A stretch of DNA of 64,000 nt from Paenibacillus sp. DMB5 (GTDB lineage Bacteria; Bacillota; Bacilli; Paenibacillales; Paenibacillaceae), in the NCBI RefSeq assembly GCF_001517085.1, contig NZ_LRAC01000140.1, positions 162,476 to 226,475 of the forward strand, given 5' to 3'. The notes beneath the pieces were generated by a model. The model was given only the letters and a program-made list of their open reading frames with translations. It was not told the DNA's origin and made no database searches. Positions 1 through 7,972 of this stretch are shown piece by piece. How positions within the stretch are numbered: position 1 is the first letter of the stretch; every line of letters begins with the position of its first letter. The translations under genes and the position numbers were made by a program.

Positions 1-664
1 ACGAATCCCCCGCTCCCGATATCGATCAGCTCGACATGACGGGTCGTATGGCGCCCGCGGCCCAGACGCATGCTGATTTCACCTGTCTCCAGCTCAAGGC
101 TGGGTACAAGCCGGTTCAGCAGTGTTGATTTGCCGACACCAGACTGTCCGGAGAACACACTGATTACCCCGGCCAGTCTCGTTCGCAGCTCCTCGCTGCT
201 GAGCCGTTAAGGGAACTGGTGACCAGTACCTCGTAGCCGATTTTTTCATACAGCTCCTTCACCTGGGCCGTTGCCTGCCCGTCATCCTCAGCCAGGTCCT
301 GCTTGGTCAGTACAATCAACGGCTCCAGTCCGGAGTGCTCGATATGTACCAGAAATTTATCCAGCAGATTCAGATTCATATCCGGCTCACGAACAGAAAA
401 CAGCAGAACGGCCAGCTTGACATTGGCAACCGGCGGCCGGATCAGCTCGGATTCGCGGGGGAGGATTTCGTCAACCATCCCCTCGCCGTTCTCAGTCAGA
501 ATATAAATAATACGGTCGCCTACTAGCGGTGAAGTCCCTTTTTTCTTCAGGATCCCCCGGCCTCTGCACTGAACTGCCTCTTCTTCTGTCACAATATTTC
601 CTTCATGCAGCGGCTTCACGTAATAATAGCCGCTCAGCGCTTTAATGATTATACCTTCAGGCAT
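1..664 (-). CDS. rsgA: Ribosome small-subunit biogenesis GTPase RsgA, partial, with a frame break
   Basis: RsgA (YloQ/CpgA) is a circularly permuted GTPase that acts late in 30S subunit maturation. The N-terminal OB-fold and the G4-like motif TKQDL are visible in the first 166 residues from the ATG at 664, which has an AGGAG-type ribosome binding site. The frame then stops at 164, but the next frame continues the family sequence with the P-loop (GQSGVGKST) and runs off the window edge, so the C-terminal zinc domain is missing. The break lies near 201-207 and is repaired by adding one base. It is the last gene of the prpC-prkC-rsgA series, as in B. subtilis. Function is secure; whether the break is real is doubtful. 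Confidence 0.9.
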
Positions 665-781
665 ACATAATGAGCCTTCCTCTCCTGATTTTGCGCAAAT
701 GACCCAAGCTTAAATTCAACCCGGGTCACTCTGCTGCCGCAGCCGGCCCTGTTGTACAGGAATGACTGCTGCTTATATCTG

Positions 782-3004
782 TTAATGGTCTTTGCTCTTG
801 TCCTTATTATTACCGTTCCCGGCACCTTTACCATTCCCGGCCTGCTTGCCCTGGACCGCTTTCTCACTCAGAAATCCAGTCTGGTCAACCTCACCCGTAT
901 TCTCACCTTCCCCGGAATCCGGCGGCAGAATCTCCGGCTCGATTGTCGGATCAGGCGGTGCCTGGGTCGGCGCAACGGTCGGCTCAGGCGTCTGGGTTGC
1001 AGGCGGCTCTGGCTGCTGTACCGTACCATTCTTCGCATCTGAATAACGGACTTCAAAGGCCTCGATATATTCACCGTCCTGATAAATGGAAACCGCCCCG
1101 TCCTTATTAGGTGCAAGAACCAGATTCACGGACAGCACCTGAGTCTTGGCAATTGTCCGTGTTCCCCATTCCTGAGGCTCACCGTCATTGCGTGCATCGG
1201 AATAAACAATCCGGATTTTGGTCTTTTTGCCTTCACTGGATGGTGCCACCGGCACATTGAACGTATAATTCAGCGCTTCCGGCGGGTATCCGGTACTTAA
1301 TGACACAGAAATCTTATCGCCCGGGGATACCAGATCCCCTTGCTCATAAGGCCACTGCTTTGTAATTTTTCCTTTTTCGATGGAATAGCTGGTATCCTCG
1401 CTGACTTCATCCAGAACCAGCCCCATCTCTTCCAGGATGGCTTTGGCTTCATTCTGTGTCTTGTTCGTCAGGTCAGGCATCGGCTTGCTCTCCTGGCCTT
1501 TGCTGACAAATATAACAAACGAGGCTGTATCCGGATCATACTCACTGCCTTCAGCCGGCTCGGAGCCGATAACCTGGCCTTCAGGAAAGTCTTCGCTGAA
1601 CCGCGGGTCCTGGCTGATCCGGCTTTGGTCCACACCATCCGCCACCAGTGCTTTTACAGCATCCTCATAAGTTCCGCCGGTAAGCTTCGGCACGTTCGAA
1701 GTTGGCTTGGCCGTACTAACCGTAAGAATAATGTGAGTGCCTTCCTTGACCACAGTGCCTTCCTTCTTATTCTGCTCCCAGACGACATTCTCGCCAAAGT
1801 TAGGATTGTACTGCTGCACTACCGGGTCTTCCACTATAAGCCCGATTTCATCGAGCATTGCAGTCGCCTCTTCAAGCGAATGGTTAGTTACATTAGGCAC
1901 AGTTACTTCTGCAACAACCAGCTGTGACCTGACATACCAGGCAACACTGCCCATTGCAATCAGCAGGAGCAGCGTTAAGCCGACCCATAATGCCGGCATG
2001 CCCCATTTCCGCTTCCCTTTCGGCTGGACCGGAACGTCCTCATCATCCTCAATCCGGCGCATCCGGTCCTCTCCGCCTCCGCTGCGGCTGCCCAGTGTGT
2101 GCTGGATCGGCTTGATTGCCGGAATAATCCGGGTCCGTTCTTCATCATCGTCATCATGAAATGATGCCTTGGCCTCACTGCGCCGTTCCGGCTGCAGGCA
2201 GGTCTCCAGATCATGAAGCATCTGCTTAGCTGACTGATAGCGCTCGTCCGGATTTTTGCGCATGGAACGCAGGATTACATTCTCAACGCTCTGAGGAATC
2301 AGGGGATTCAGCACACGCGGCTCCTCAAATTCCTCCTGCAGATGTTTGAGCGCTACACTGATCGGGCTTTCGCCCAAAAAAGGCAGCACACCAGTCAACA
2401 TCTGGTAGAGTACAATGCCGAGTGAATACAGATCGGATTTCTCCCCGGTCGTTACCCCCTTGGCATGCTCCGGTGAAAAGTAGTGCACTGAGCCGACTAC
2501 TGAGCCTGTCTGCGTTATGGTGGTTGAAGTAACCGCACGGGCAATTCCGAAATCTGTTACTTTGACCCTTCCGTTACGGCCGATCAGAATGTTATGAGGC
2601 TTGATATCCCGGTGGATGATCTGGTTCTGATGAGCATGATCCAGCGCATCGCAAATCTGGGATGCGATCCTTATGGCTTCATCTACCTGAAGCGGTGCCC
2701 GTTCTTTGATAATCTCGTTCAGGTTCTTGCCTTCCACATATTCCATAACAATATAATGCACATCCTCTTCCTGGCCTACATCGTAGATGCTGACCACGTT
2801 GGGATGCGACAAGGAAGCTGCCGACTGCGCCTCGCGCCGGAAGCGGCGGATGAACTCCTCATCATGCACAAACTGGTTTCTTAGTACTTTTATGGCGACG
2901 TTCCGGTTAAGCAGGATGTCATGGGCTCTGTATACAAGCGCCATGCCGCCTCCCCCGATCCGCTCGATGACTTGGTAACGGCCGCCCAATTCGTGACCGA
3001 TCAT
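782..3004 (-). CDS. prkC: Membrane Ser/Thr protein kinase with PASTA repeats (PrkC/Stk)
   Basis: 740-residue Hanks-type kinase. The cytoplasmic kinase domain has the glycine loop (IGGGGMALVYRA, residues 16-27), Lys39, the catalytic HRD at 131-133 and DFG at 151-153. One membrane segment lies near residues 335-360. Three extracellular PASTA repeats follow (about 370-575); in this family they sense peptidoglycan fragments or lipid II. The C-terminus is an extra beta-rich domain and a Pro/Thr-rich then Gly/Asn/Lys-rich tail. The start ATG overlaps the prpC stop (ATGA), implying translational coupling with its phosphatase. In Bacillus, PrkC controls germination by muropeptides and cell-wall homeostasis. 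Confidence 0.95.
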   Translation of the reverse strand: MIGHELGGRYQVIERIGGGGMALVYRAHDILLNRNVAIKVLRNQFVHDEEFIRRFRREAQSAASLSHPNVVSIYDVGQEEDVHYIVMEYVEGKNLNEIIKERAPLQVDEAIRIASQICDALDHAHQNQIIHRDIKPHNILIGRNGRVKVTDFGIARAVTSTTITQTGSVVGSVHYFSPEHAKGVTTGEKSDLYSLGIVLYQMLTGVLPFLGESPISVALKHLQEEFEEPRVLNPLIPQSVENVILRSMRKNPDERYQSAKQMLHDLETCLQPERRSEAKASFHDDDDEERTRIIPAIKPIQHTLGSRSGGGEDRMRRIEDDEDVPVQPKGKRKWGMPALWVGLTLLLLIAMGSVAWYVRSQLVVAEVTVPNVTNHSLEEATAMLDEIGLIVEDPVVQQYNPNFGENVVWEQNKKEGTVVKEGTHIILTVSTAKPTSNVPKLTGGTYEDAVKALVADGVDQSRISQDPRFSEDFPEGQVIGSEPAEGSEYDPDTASFVIFVSKGQESKPMPDLTNKTQNEAKAILEEMGLVLDEVSEDTSYSIEKGKITKQWPYEQGDLVSPGDKISVSLSTGYPPEALNYTFNVPVAPSSEGKKTKIRIVYSDARNDGEPQEWGTRTIAKTQVLSVNLVLAPNKDGAVSIYQDGEYIEAFEVRYSDAKNGTVQQPEPPATQTPEPTVAPTQAPPDPTIEPEILPPDSGEGENTGEVDQTGFLSEKAVQGKQAGNGKGAGNGNNKDKSKDH

Positions 3005-3776
3005 CTATTCCACTCCTTTGTCTCGGGCACAGCGGCCTCTCCTTGATGTTCTAACATAGCGACGCTGATATTATCGCCGCCACCGGCAAGCAATGCCAGT
3101 TGAAGTAAGCGGTCCGCTCTTTCCTCTAAAGGGATCTCATGGATGCCCGCGACCTTGCCCAGATGCTCCTGGCTGACAAAATTGCTCAAGCCGTCACTGC
3201 ACAGCAGCAGCAGCTCACCTGGAGCAAGGCTTACAGGAGCCACATCCGCCTGTACCTCGGCATCCGTTCCCAATGCCCTGAGCAGCACATTACGGCGCGG
3301 ATGACTGCCGAGTTCCTCCAGACTGATCTGGCCGTTTTTGAACAGCTCATTGACCAGAGTATGATCCTCGGTTAACTGAATCGCGGCACTGTCTTTGATT
3401 AAATAAGCTCTGCTGTCCCCGATATGGCCGATATAACCTTCAGCCCCGTTAAGCAAAGCCGCAACGACAGTAGTCCCCATGTTATGGTACTTCTCATCAC
3501 GGGATGACTCAATAAAGACCGTACGGTTGGCCGCAATGATTGCGGAAGACAATGCTTCACTGAGCTCTCCGCCCGCCTTATCAGGCGGCAGATCGTCCAG
3601 CGTGTTACGCATGGTCTCCAGAGCTAGCCGGCTGGCCGTATCTCCGGCCAGATGTCCCCCCATCCCATCGGCGATAATACCAAGGGTATAACCGTGGCGC
3701 GTAGCGCCTATCCAGACCGAATCCTCATTGACGGTACGTACCGTCCGACATCGCTGGCATGAACTGTTCTGATCAA
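3001..3776 (-). CDS. prpC: PP2C-family Ser/Thr phosphatase (PrpC/Stp), frame break near the start
   Basis: Metal-dependent PP2C phosphatase that reverses PrkC phosphorylation. Metal-binding motifs are DGMGGH, CSDGL and GGDNIS. An in-frame start exists upstream at 3822, but it gives an unnatural N-terminus lying inside rlmN. In the neighbouring frame a TTG at 3774-3776, with a GGTGAGG ribosome binding site at 3781-3787, starts IRTVHASDVGR, the typical PrpC beginning. The two frames join if one G is added near 3741-3742 (GG to GGG), giving 258 residues, close to the B. subtilis length of 254. The ribosome binding site overlaps the rlmN stop; the 3' end overlaps prkC by 4 bases. Confidence 0.92.
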
Positions 3777-3782
3777 ATATCC

Positions 3783-4823
3783 TCACCCCAACTCCATATG
3801 TTTGGCGCGCAGCTGTCCGCATGCGGCCGCAATATCATGGCCCTGCTCACGGCGGATTGTAACGTTCACGCCATGGTCGGCCAGGATACGCTGAAATTCA
3901 AAAATATCATTTCGGGAAGTCCGCACGTACTTGCGCTCCGGCACATGGTTAACCGGAATCAGGTTTACGTGGCACAGCATCGTCTTGAGAACACCGGCCA
4001 GTTCCTTGGCATGCTCGGGCTGGTCATTAACCCCGCCGATAAGAGCATATTCAAAGCTGATGCGGCGGCCTGTCTTGGCCTGATAGTAACGCAGTGATTC
4101 AATTACATCATCAAACGGGTAACGCCGGTTAACCGGCATCAGCTTGGAGCGCAGCGCATCATTAGGCGCATGGATAGAAATCGCCAGATTGATCTGGGTG
4201 TCTTCGTCGGCGAATTTGTAGATGTTCGGTACAATACCGCTTGTAGAGACAGTTATGTGCCGTTGTCCGATATTCAGCCCCTTTTCATGGATCATCAGCC
4301 GCAGGAATCTCATGGTAGCATCGTAGTTCTCGAACGGCTCGCCTGTACCCATAATTACGATACTGCTGACACGCTCGCCCCGGGTATCCAGAATTTGCTG
4401 GGAGCGGACCACCTGGGCAACAATTTCACCGGCAGTCAGGTCGCGCTTCAGTCCGCCCAGCGTGGAGGCGCAGAACGTACATCCGATCCGGCAGCCTACC
4501 TGAGTCGTAACACATACGCTGTTACCGTAATTGTGTTTCATAATAACTGTTTCGATTGCATGATCATCATGCAGGCCAAACAGGAATTTCACTGTTCCGT
4601 CCTTGGACTCCAGCTTCGTAATTTCAGTCAGGGCGTTGATTCTGAACTGTTCATCCAGCTTTGCACGCAGCGCCTTGGACAGGTTGCTCATCGATTCAAA
4701 ATCATTAACCCGCTTGACGTAGAGCCAGTCAAAGATCTGTCCCCCGCGGAAAGCCGGTTCTCCGTTGTCCTTTGCCCACTGCTGCAATTCTTCTAAAGTA
4801 AAATCATATATTAAAGGTTTCAT
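3783..4823 (-). CDS. rlmN: Dual-specificity RNA methyltransferase RlmN (23S A2503 / tRNA A37)
   Basis: Radical-SAM enzyme that methylates C2 of A2503 in 23S rRNA, and A37 in some tRNAs. The CX3CX2C cluster motif reads GCRIGCTFC, and a conserved Cys sits near the C-terminus in AAACGQLRA. I chose ATG 4823 because AGGTG lies at a proper distance upstream (4833-4837). A TTG in frame at 4850 would add nine residues but has no clear ribosome binding site. It heads the rlmN-prpC-prkC-rsgA group, which appears to have its own promoter because a terminator separates it from rsmB. Confidence 0.95.
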   Translation of the reverse strand: MKPLIYDFTLEELQQWAKDNGEPAFRGGQIFDWLYVKRVNDFESMSNLSKALRAKLDEQFRINALTEITKLESKDGTVKFLFGLHDDHAIETVIMKHNYGNSVCVTTQVGCRIGCTFCASTLGGLKRDLTAGEIVAQVVRSQQILDTRGERVSSIVIMGTGEPFENYDATMRFLRLMIHEKGLNIGQRHITVSTSGIVPNIYKFADEDTQINLAISIHAPNDALRSKLMPVNRRYPFDDVIESLRYYQAKTGRRISFEYALIGGVNDQPEHAKELAGVLKTMLCHVNLIPVNHVPERKYVRTSRNDIFEFQRILADHGVNVTIRREQGHDIAAACGQLRAKHMELG

Positions 4824-4892
4824 TATTATTAGCACCTGTTCTTTCATCAAATTATATTCTTAAGGATATGCGTATTATTTCTCATTCTTCCT

Positions 4893-4901
4893 ATTTTAAC
4901 A
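4893..4901 (-). promoter_or_regulatory. Possible extended -10 promoter for rlmN
   Basis: On the minus strand TGTTAAAAT (TG-N-TAAAAT) fits an extended -10 element about 70 bases before the rlmN start. The -35 match is poor (TTACCG-like). It lies just after the rsmB terminator, where a new promoter would be needed. Confidence 0.35.
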
Positions 4902-4914
4902 CAAAATTCAGAGA

Positions 4915-4958
4915 CGGTAAAAGAAAAGCCCGCCGCGCACCAGAATCTGCGGGCGGGA
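4915..4958 (-). terminator. Rho-independent terminator after rsmB
   Basis: On the minus strand CCCGCC and GGCGGG form a GC-rich stem around a 17-base loop, followed directly by CTTTTCTTTT. It lies between the rsmB stop (4993) and the rlmN start. Confidence 0.75.
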
Positions 4959-4992
4959 CCTCTGTTAAAATTCATTCAGCCGTTCTGCTAAC

Positions 4993-6486
4993 TTACAAGA
5001 GTCGCTGCAGACGGGCGATATAGAATCCGTCGCTGCCGAAATGCTGCGGCAGCAGCTGGATACCTTCGCCGGCAGCAAGCGCCGTATCCTTGGTCCGTTC
5101 CCATACCGGGGTACTGAAGCTTACCGGAACGAAGTCCGGATTCTGCTTCAGAAAAGCGGACACAATTGCACTGTTCTCCGCCTGCTCCGTGGTGCAAGTG
5201 CTGTAGACCAGCACTCCTCCGGGCTTCAGCAGCCTGGAGACGGACTGCAGCAGCTCTGCCTGCAGTCCGGCAATGCTGTCTACATCCTCCGGCTGCTTGC
5301 GCCATTTGAGATCCGGCTTGCGCCGGATCACCCCGAGCCCGGAGCACGGTGCATCCAGCAGAATCCGGTCAAACGACTCCGCCGGCAGCTCAGCGGCAAG
5401 CTCAAGCGCATCTGTGCTGCCGGTCGTGATGCAGTCCAGCCCAAGGCGAGCTGCCTGATCGGAGATTAGCTTGGCCTTGTGGGCATGAAGATCGTTGGCA
5501 TAGATATAGCCATCGTCCTTCATCAGTTCGCCCATATGGGCGCTCTTGCCGCCAGGGGCAGCGCAGCAGTCAAGGACTCTCATGCCAGGTTCCGGAGCGA
5601 CAGCTTCCGCAACCAGCATAGAGCTTTCATCCTGGACGGACAGATAACCATCTGAATACCAGGAGGTTAAAGCTAGATTGCCGGCTCCCTTAACGACGAT
5701 ACCGTACGGGCTTAACCTGGATGCAGCCGCATTCATTCCTGCATCCTGCATTTCTTCAAGCAGCTTGTCCCGGCTGATCATTGTCGTATTCACCCTGACG
5801 CTGACAGCCGGCGGTTCATTATTGGCAGCGCACATCGCTTCAGCTGTTTGGGTACCGTACTCAGCCGCCCAGCGCTCTACCATCCATAAAGGATGGGAGT
5901 AGAGGATAGAGATCCGCTCAGCTTCACTAAGGCCTTTTTTGAGTACCGGCAGCTCACCGGCGCGCAGCACGCTGCGCAATACTCCGTTAACCATCCCGGA
6001 GATGCCCTGATGGCCGCGTTTCTTGGCTATGTTAACTGCTTCATTGACGGCAGCATGCGGCGGAATGCGGTCCAGATACATGATCTGATACAGGCTCAGC
6101 CGCAGCAGATTGCGCACCCAAGGTGTCAGCTTGGCAATCCCCTTGCTTACAAAATCCTCAAGCACGTAATCCAGTGTAATCAACCGGGACAAAGTGCCGT
6201 ATACCAGCTCTGTAGCCAGCCCGGAATCCTCACGGCTAAGTCCAGACTTCTGCAAGCTGCTGTTCAGCAAAAGGTTACTGTAGGCACCCTCCTGCTCTAC
6301 CCGGACCAGCACATCAAGCGCCACAGCGCGGGATGAAGCAGCAGGACGGGTTCCCCTGTCCGCGCTCTTCCCGGCTGCCCCGCTTCCGCCTTGCACACGG
6401 CTGCCCTGCGGCTTGGCGGAATCGCCATTGCGTCCGGACCTCTGTCCGCTGCGCCCCGGGCCGCCCCCGTTCATGCCCGCGCTCAA
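4993..6486 (-). CDS. rsmB: 16S rRNA m5C967 methyltransferase RsmB
   Basis: 497-residue Sun/Fmu-family enzyme. It has an N-terminal NusB-like domain (about residues 45-180) and a Rossmann methyltransferase domain with the SAM loop DCCAAPGGKS, DAPCSGLG (motif IV Cys) and STCT (motif VI catalytic Cys). The first about 45 residues are Gly/Ser/Arg-rich and of low complexity, longer than in B. subtilis, so the true start may be a later codon. The TTG at 6486 overlaps the fmt stop (TTGA); an ATG at 6474 is the alternative. It methylates C967 of 16S rRNA before 30S assembly. Confidence 0.93.
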   Translation of the reverse strand: MSAGMNGGGPGRSGQRSGRNGDSAKPQGSRVQGGSGAAGKSADRGTRPAASSRAVALDVLVRVEQEGAYSNLLLNSSLQKSGLSREDSGLATELVYGTLSRLITLDYVLEDFVSKGIAKLTPWVRNLLRLSLYQIMYLDRIPPHAAVNEAVNIAKKRGHQGISGMVNGVLRSVLRAGELPVLKKGLSEAERISILYSHPLWMVERWAAEYGTQTAEAMCAANNEPPAVSVRVNTTMISRDKLLEEMQDAGMNAAASRLSPYGIVVKGAGNLALTSWYSDGYLSVQDESSMLVAEAVAPEPGMRVLDCCAAPGGKSAHMGELMKDDGYIYANDLHAHKAKLISDQAARLGLDCITTGSTDALELAAELPAESFDRILLDAPCSGLGVIRRKPDLKWRKQPEDVDSIAGLQAELLQSVSRLLKPGGVLVYSTCTTEQAENSAIVSAFLKQNPDFVPVSFSTPVWERTKDTALAAGEGIQLLPQHFGSDGFYIARLQRLL

Positions 6487-7419
6487 CCGAGCACCGTCCC
6501 GGGACTCATAGCCGCACCGCGGCTGAAGTCACCGGCGCTCATCGTTTTTTTGCCGGCCGGCTGCACAGAGGTCAGCAGCAGTGAACCGTCACCGGTGCTC
6601 ACCTCTACACCGCGTTCATTGACTGCAAGTACTGTGCCGGGTGGTTTGGAAGGTGCAGTCTGCTGGTCAGCAGGCTTAGCAGCCGCCCATACCTTAAAGG
6701 TTTCGCCGTTCCAGAGGGTGACGCCCCGGAGAACGGGACAAGTCCCCGGATCCGGTTGTAAATATCACGGGAGCCTGCATTCCAGTCGATCCGCTCGTCA
6801 TCCCGGCTCAAATTCGGCGCATAAGTAGCTTCATTGTCATCCTGCTGCACTGCTTCAACACGGCCTGATGCCAGCTTCGGCATCTCCGCCTTCAGCAAAT
6901 CGCGTCCGGCCAGGCTCAGCTTTTCAAACAGATCACCTGCGGTGTCCTCATCTCCAATCGGCACTTCGACACGGGAGATCATATCGCCGGTATCCAGCCC
7001 TTCAGCCATATACATCAAAGTCACACCGGTTACCGTCTCCCCGTTGATGATGCAGCGCTGGATCGGCGCACCCCCGCGGTATTTCGGCAGCAACGAGCCA
7101 TGGACATTAACGCAGCCGTTGCGCGGCAGATCAAGCACACTTTTAGGCAGGATCTGGCCGTAAGCGGCTGTAACAATCAGGTCAGGAGCATAGGCGGCAA
7201 GCTCTGCCACCGCTTCCGGCCGGCGCAGCGTTCCGGCTGCAGCACCGGAAGCCCGAGCGATAGGGCAGCCTCCTTGACCGGAGTAGGCATAAGCGTCTTC
7301 TTTCGGCCCTGCGGCCGGTCGGGCTGGGTGATAACAGCCACGACATCATAACCTTCCTCCACAAGCATTTTCAGTGAAGGCACGGCAAAAGCCGGTGTGC
7401 CCATGAATACAATCTTCAT
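6483..7419 (-). CDS. fmt: Methionyl-tRNA formyltransferase Fmt, two frame breaks
   Basis: Transfers formyl from 10-formyl-THF to initiator Met-tRNA. The N-terminus KIVFMGTPAFAVP, the catalytic-site region NVHGSLLPKYRGGAPIQ and a C-terminal OB-like part are all present, but in three frames. Adding one base near 7228-7230 restores QPER-LRRPEAVAELAAYAP. Adding one G to the GGGG run at 6724-6727 restores VPFSGGVTLWNGETF. The joined product is 312 residues, the normal family length. ATG 7419 has GGGGAG upstream; a GTG at 7428 is less likely. It overlaps or abuts def upstream and rsmB downstream, the usual def-fmt-rsmB operon. Confidence 0.93.
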
Positions 7420-7424
7420 TCCGT

Positions 7425-7910
7425 TCACTCCCCGGACTCACTGTGCTCAGCAGTGTACTCATATACCTTCTCGGCAATATCGGTAAACAAAACTCCGTTG
7501 AGATGGTCAATTTCATGCTGGAATGCGCGGGCCAGAAGGCCGCTGCCCGTAATGGTAACCTCTTTACCTTCACGGTCAAGACCGCGTACAGTTACTGTCT
7601 CTGCCCGCCGGACATCGCCGTTTAGTCCCGGAATGCTCAGGCAGCCTTCCGGTCCGAACTGTTCGCCTTCTGTACTTATGATCTCCGGATTGATCAGCTT
7701 GATCAGTCCGTGCTCCTCATCGGCATCAACAACGATCAGACGCTTCAGAATTCCTACTTGCGGCGCAGCCAGGCCGACGCCTTCCGCGTCATACATCGTA
7801 TCAGCCATATCATCCAGCAGCTTCTGGACATTCGGGGTTACTTTGGTTACAGCTTTTGCTGTTTTGTGCAATACCTCATCCGGTTCTTTTACAATTAATC
7901 TTATTGCCAT
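7425..7910 (-). CDS. def: Peptide deformylase
   Basis: 161-residue metalloenzyme that removes the N-formyl group from nascent proteins. All three signature motifs are intact: GVGLAAPQVG, EGCLSIPG (metal Cys) and HEIDHLNG (metal His and catalytic Glu). It lies between priA and fmt, so the formylating and deformylating enzymes are made from the same operon. Its stop codon lies about 6 bases from the chosen fmt start. Confidence 0.97.
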   Translation of the reverse strand: MAIRLIVKEPDEVLHKTAKAVTKVTPNVQKLLDDMADTMYDAEGVGLAAPQVGILKRLIVVDADEEHGLIKLINPEIISTEGEQFGPEGCLSIPGLNGDVRRAETVTVRGLDREGKEVTITGSGLLARAFQHEIDHLNGVLFTDIAEKVYEYTAEHSESGE

Positions 7911-7972
7911 TACACGTACACCATCCTTGTTCTGAACGTTCTGTATTCTCTATATTGTATCACGCCATAAAG

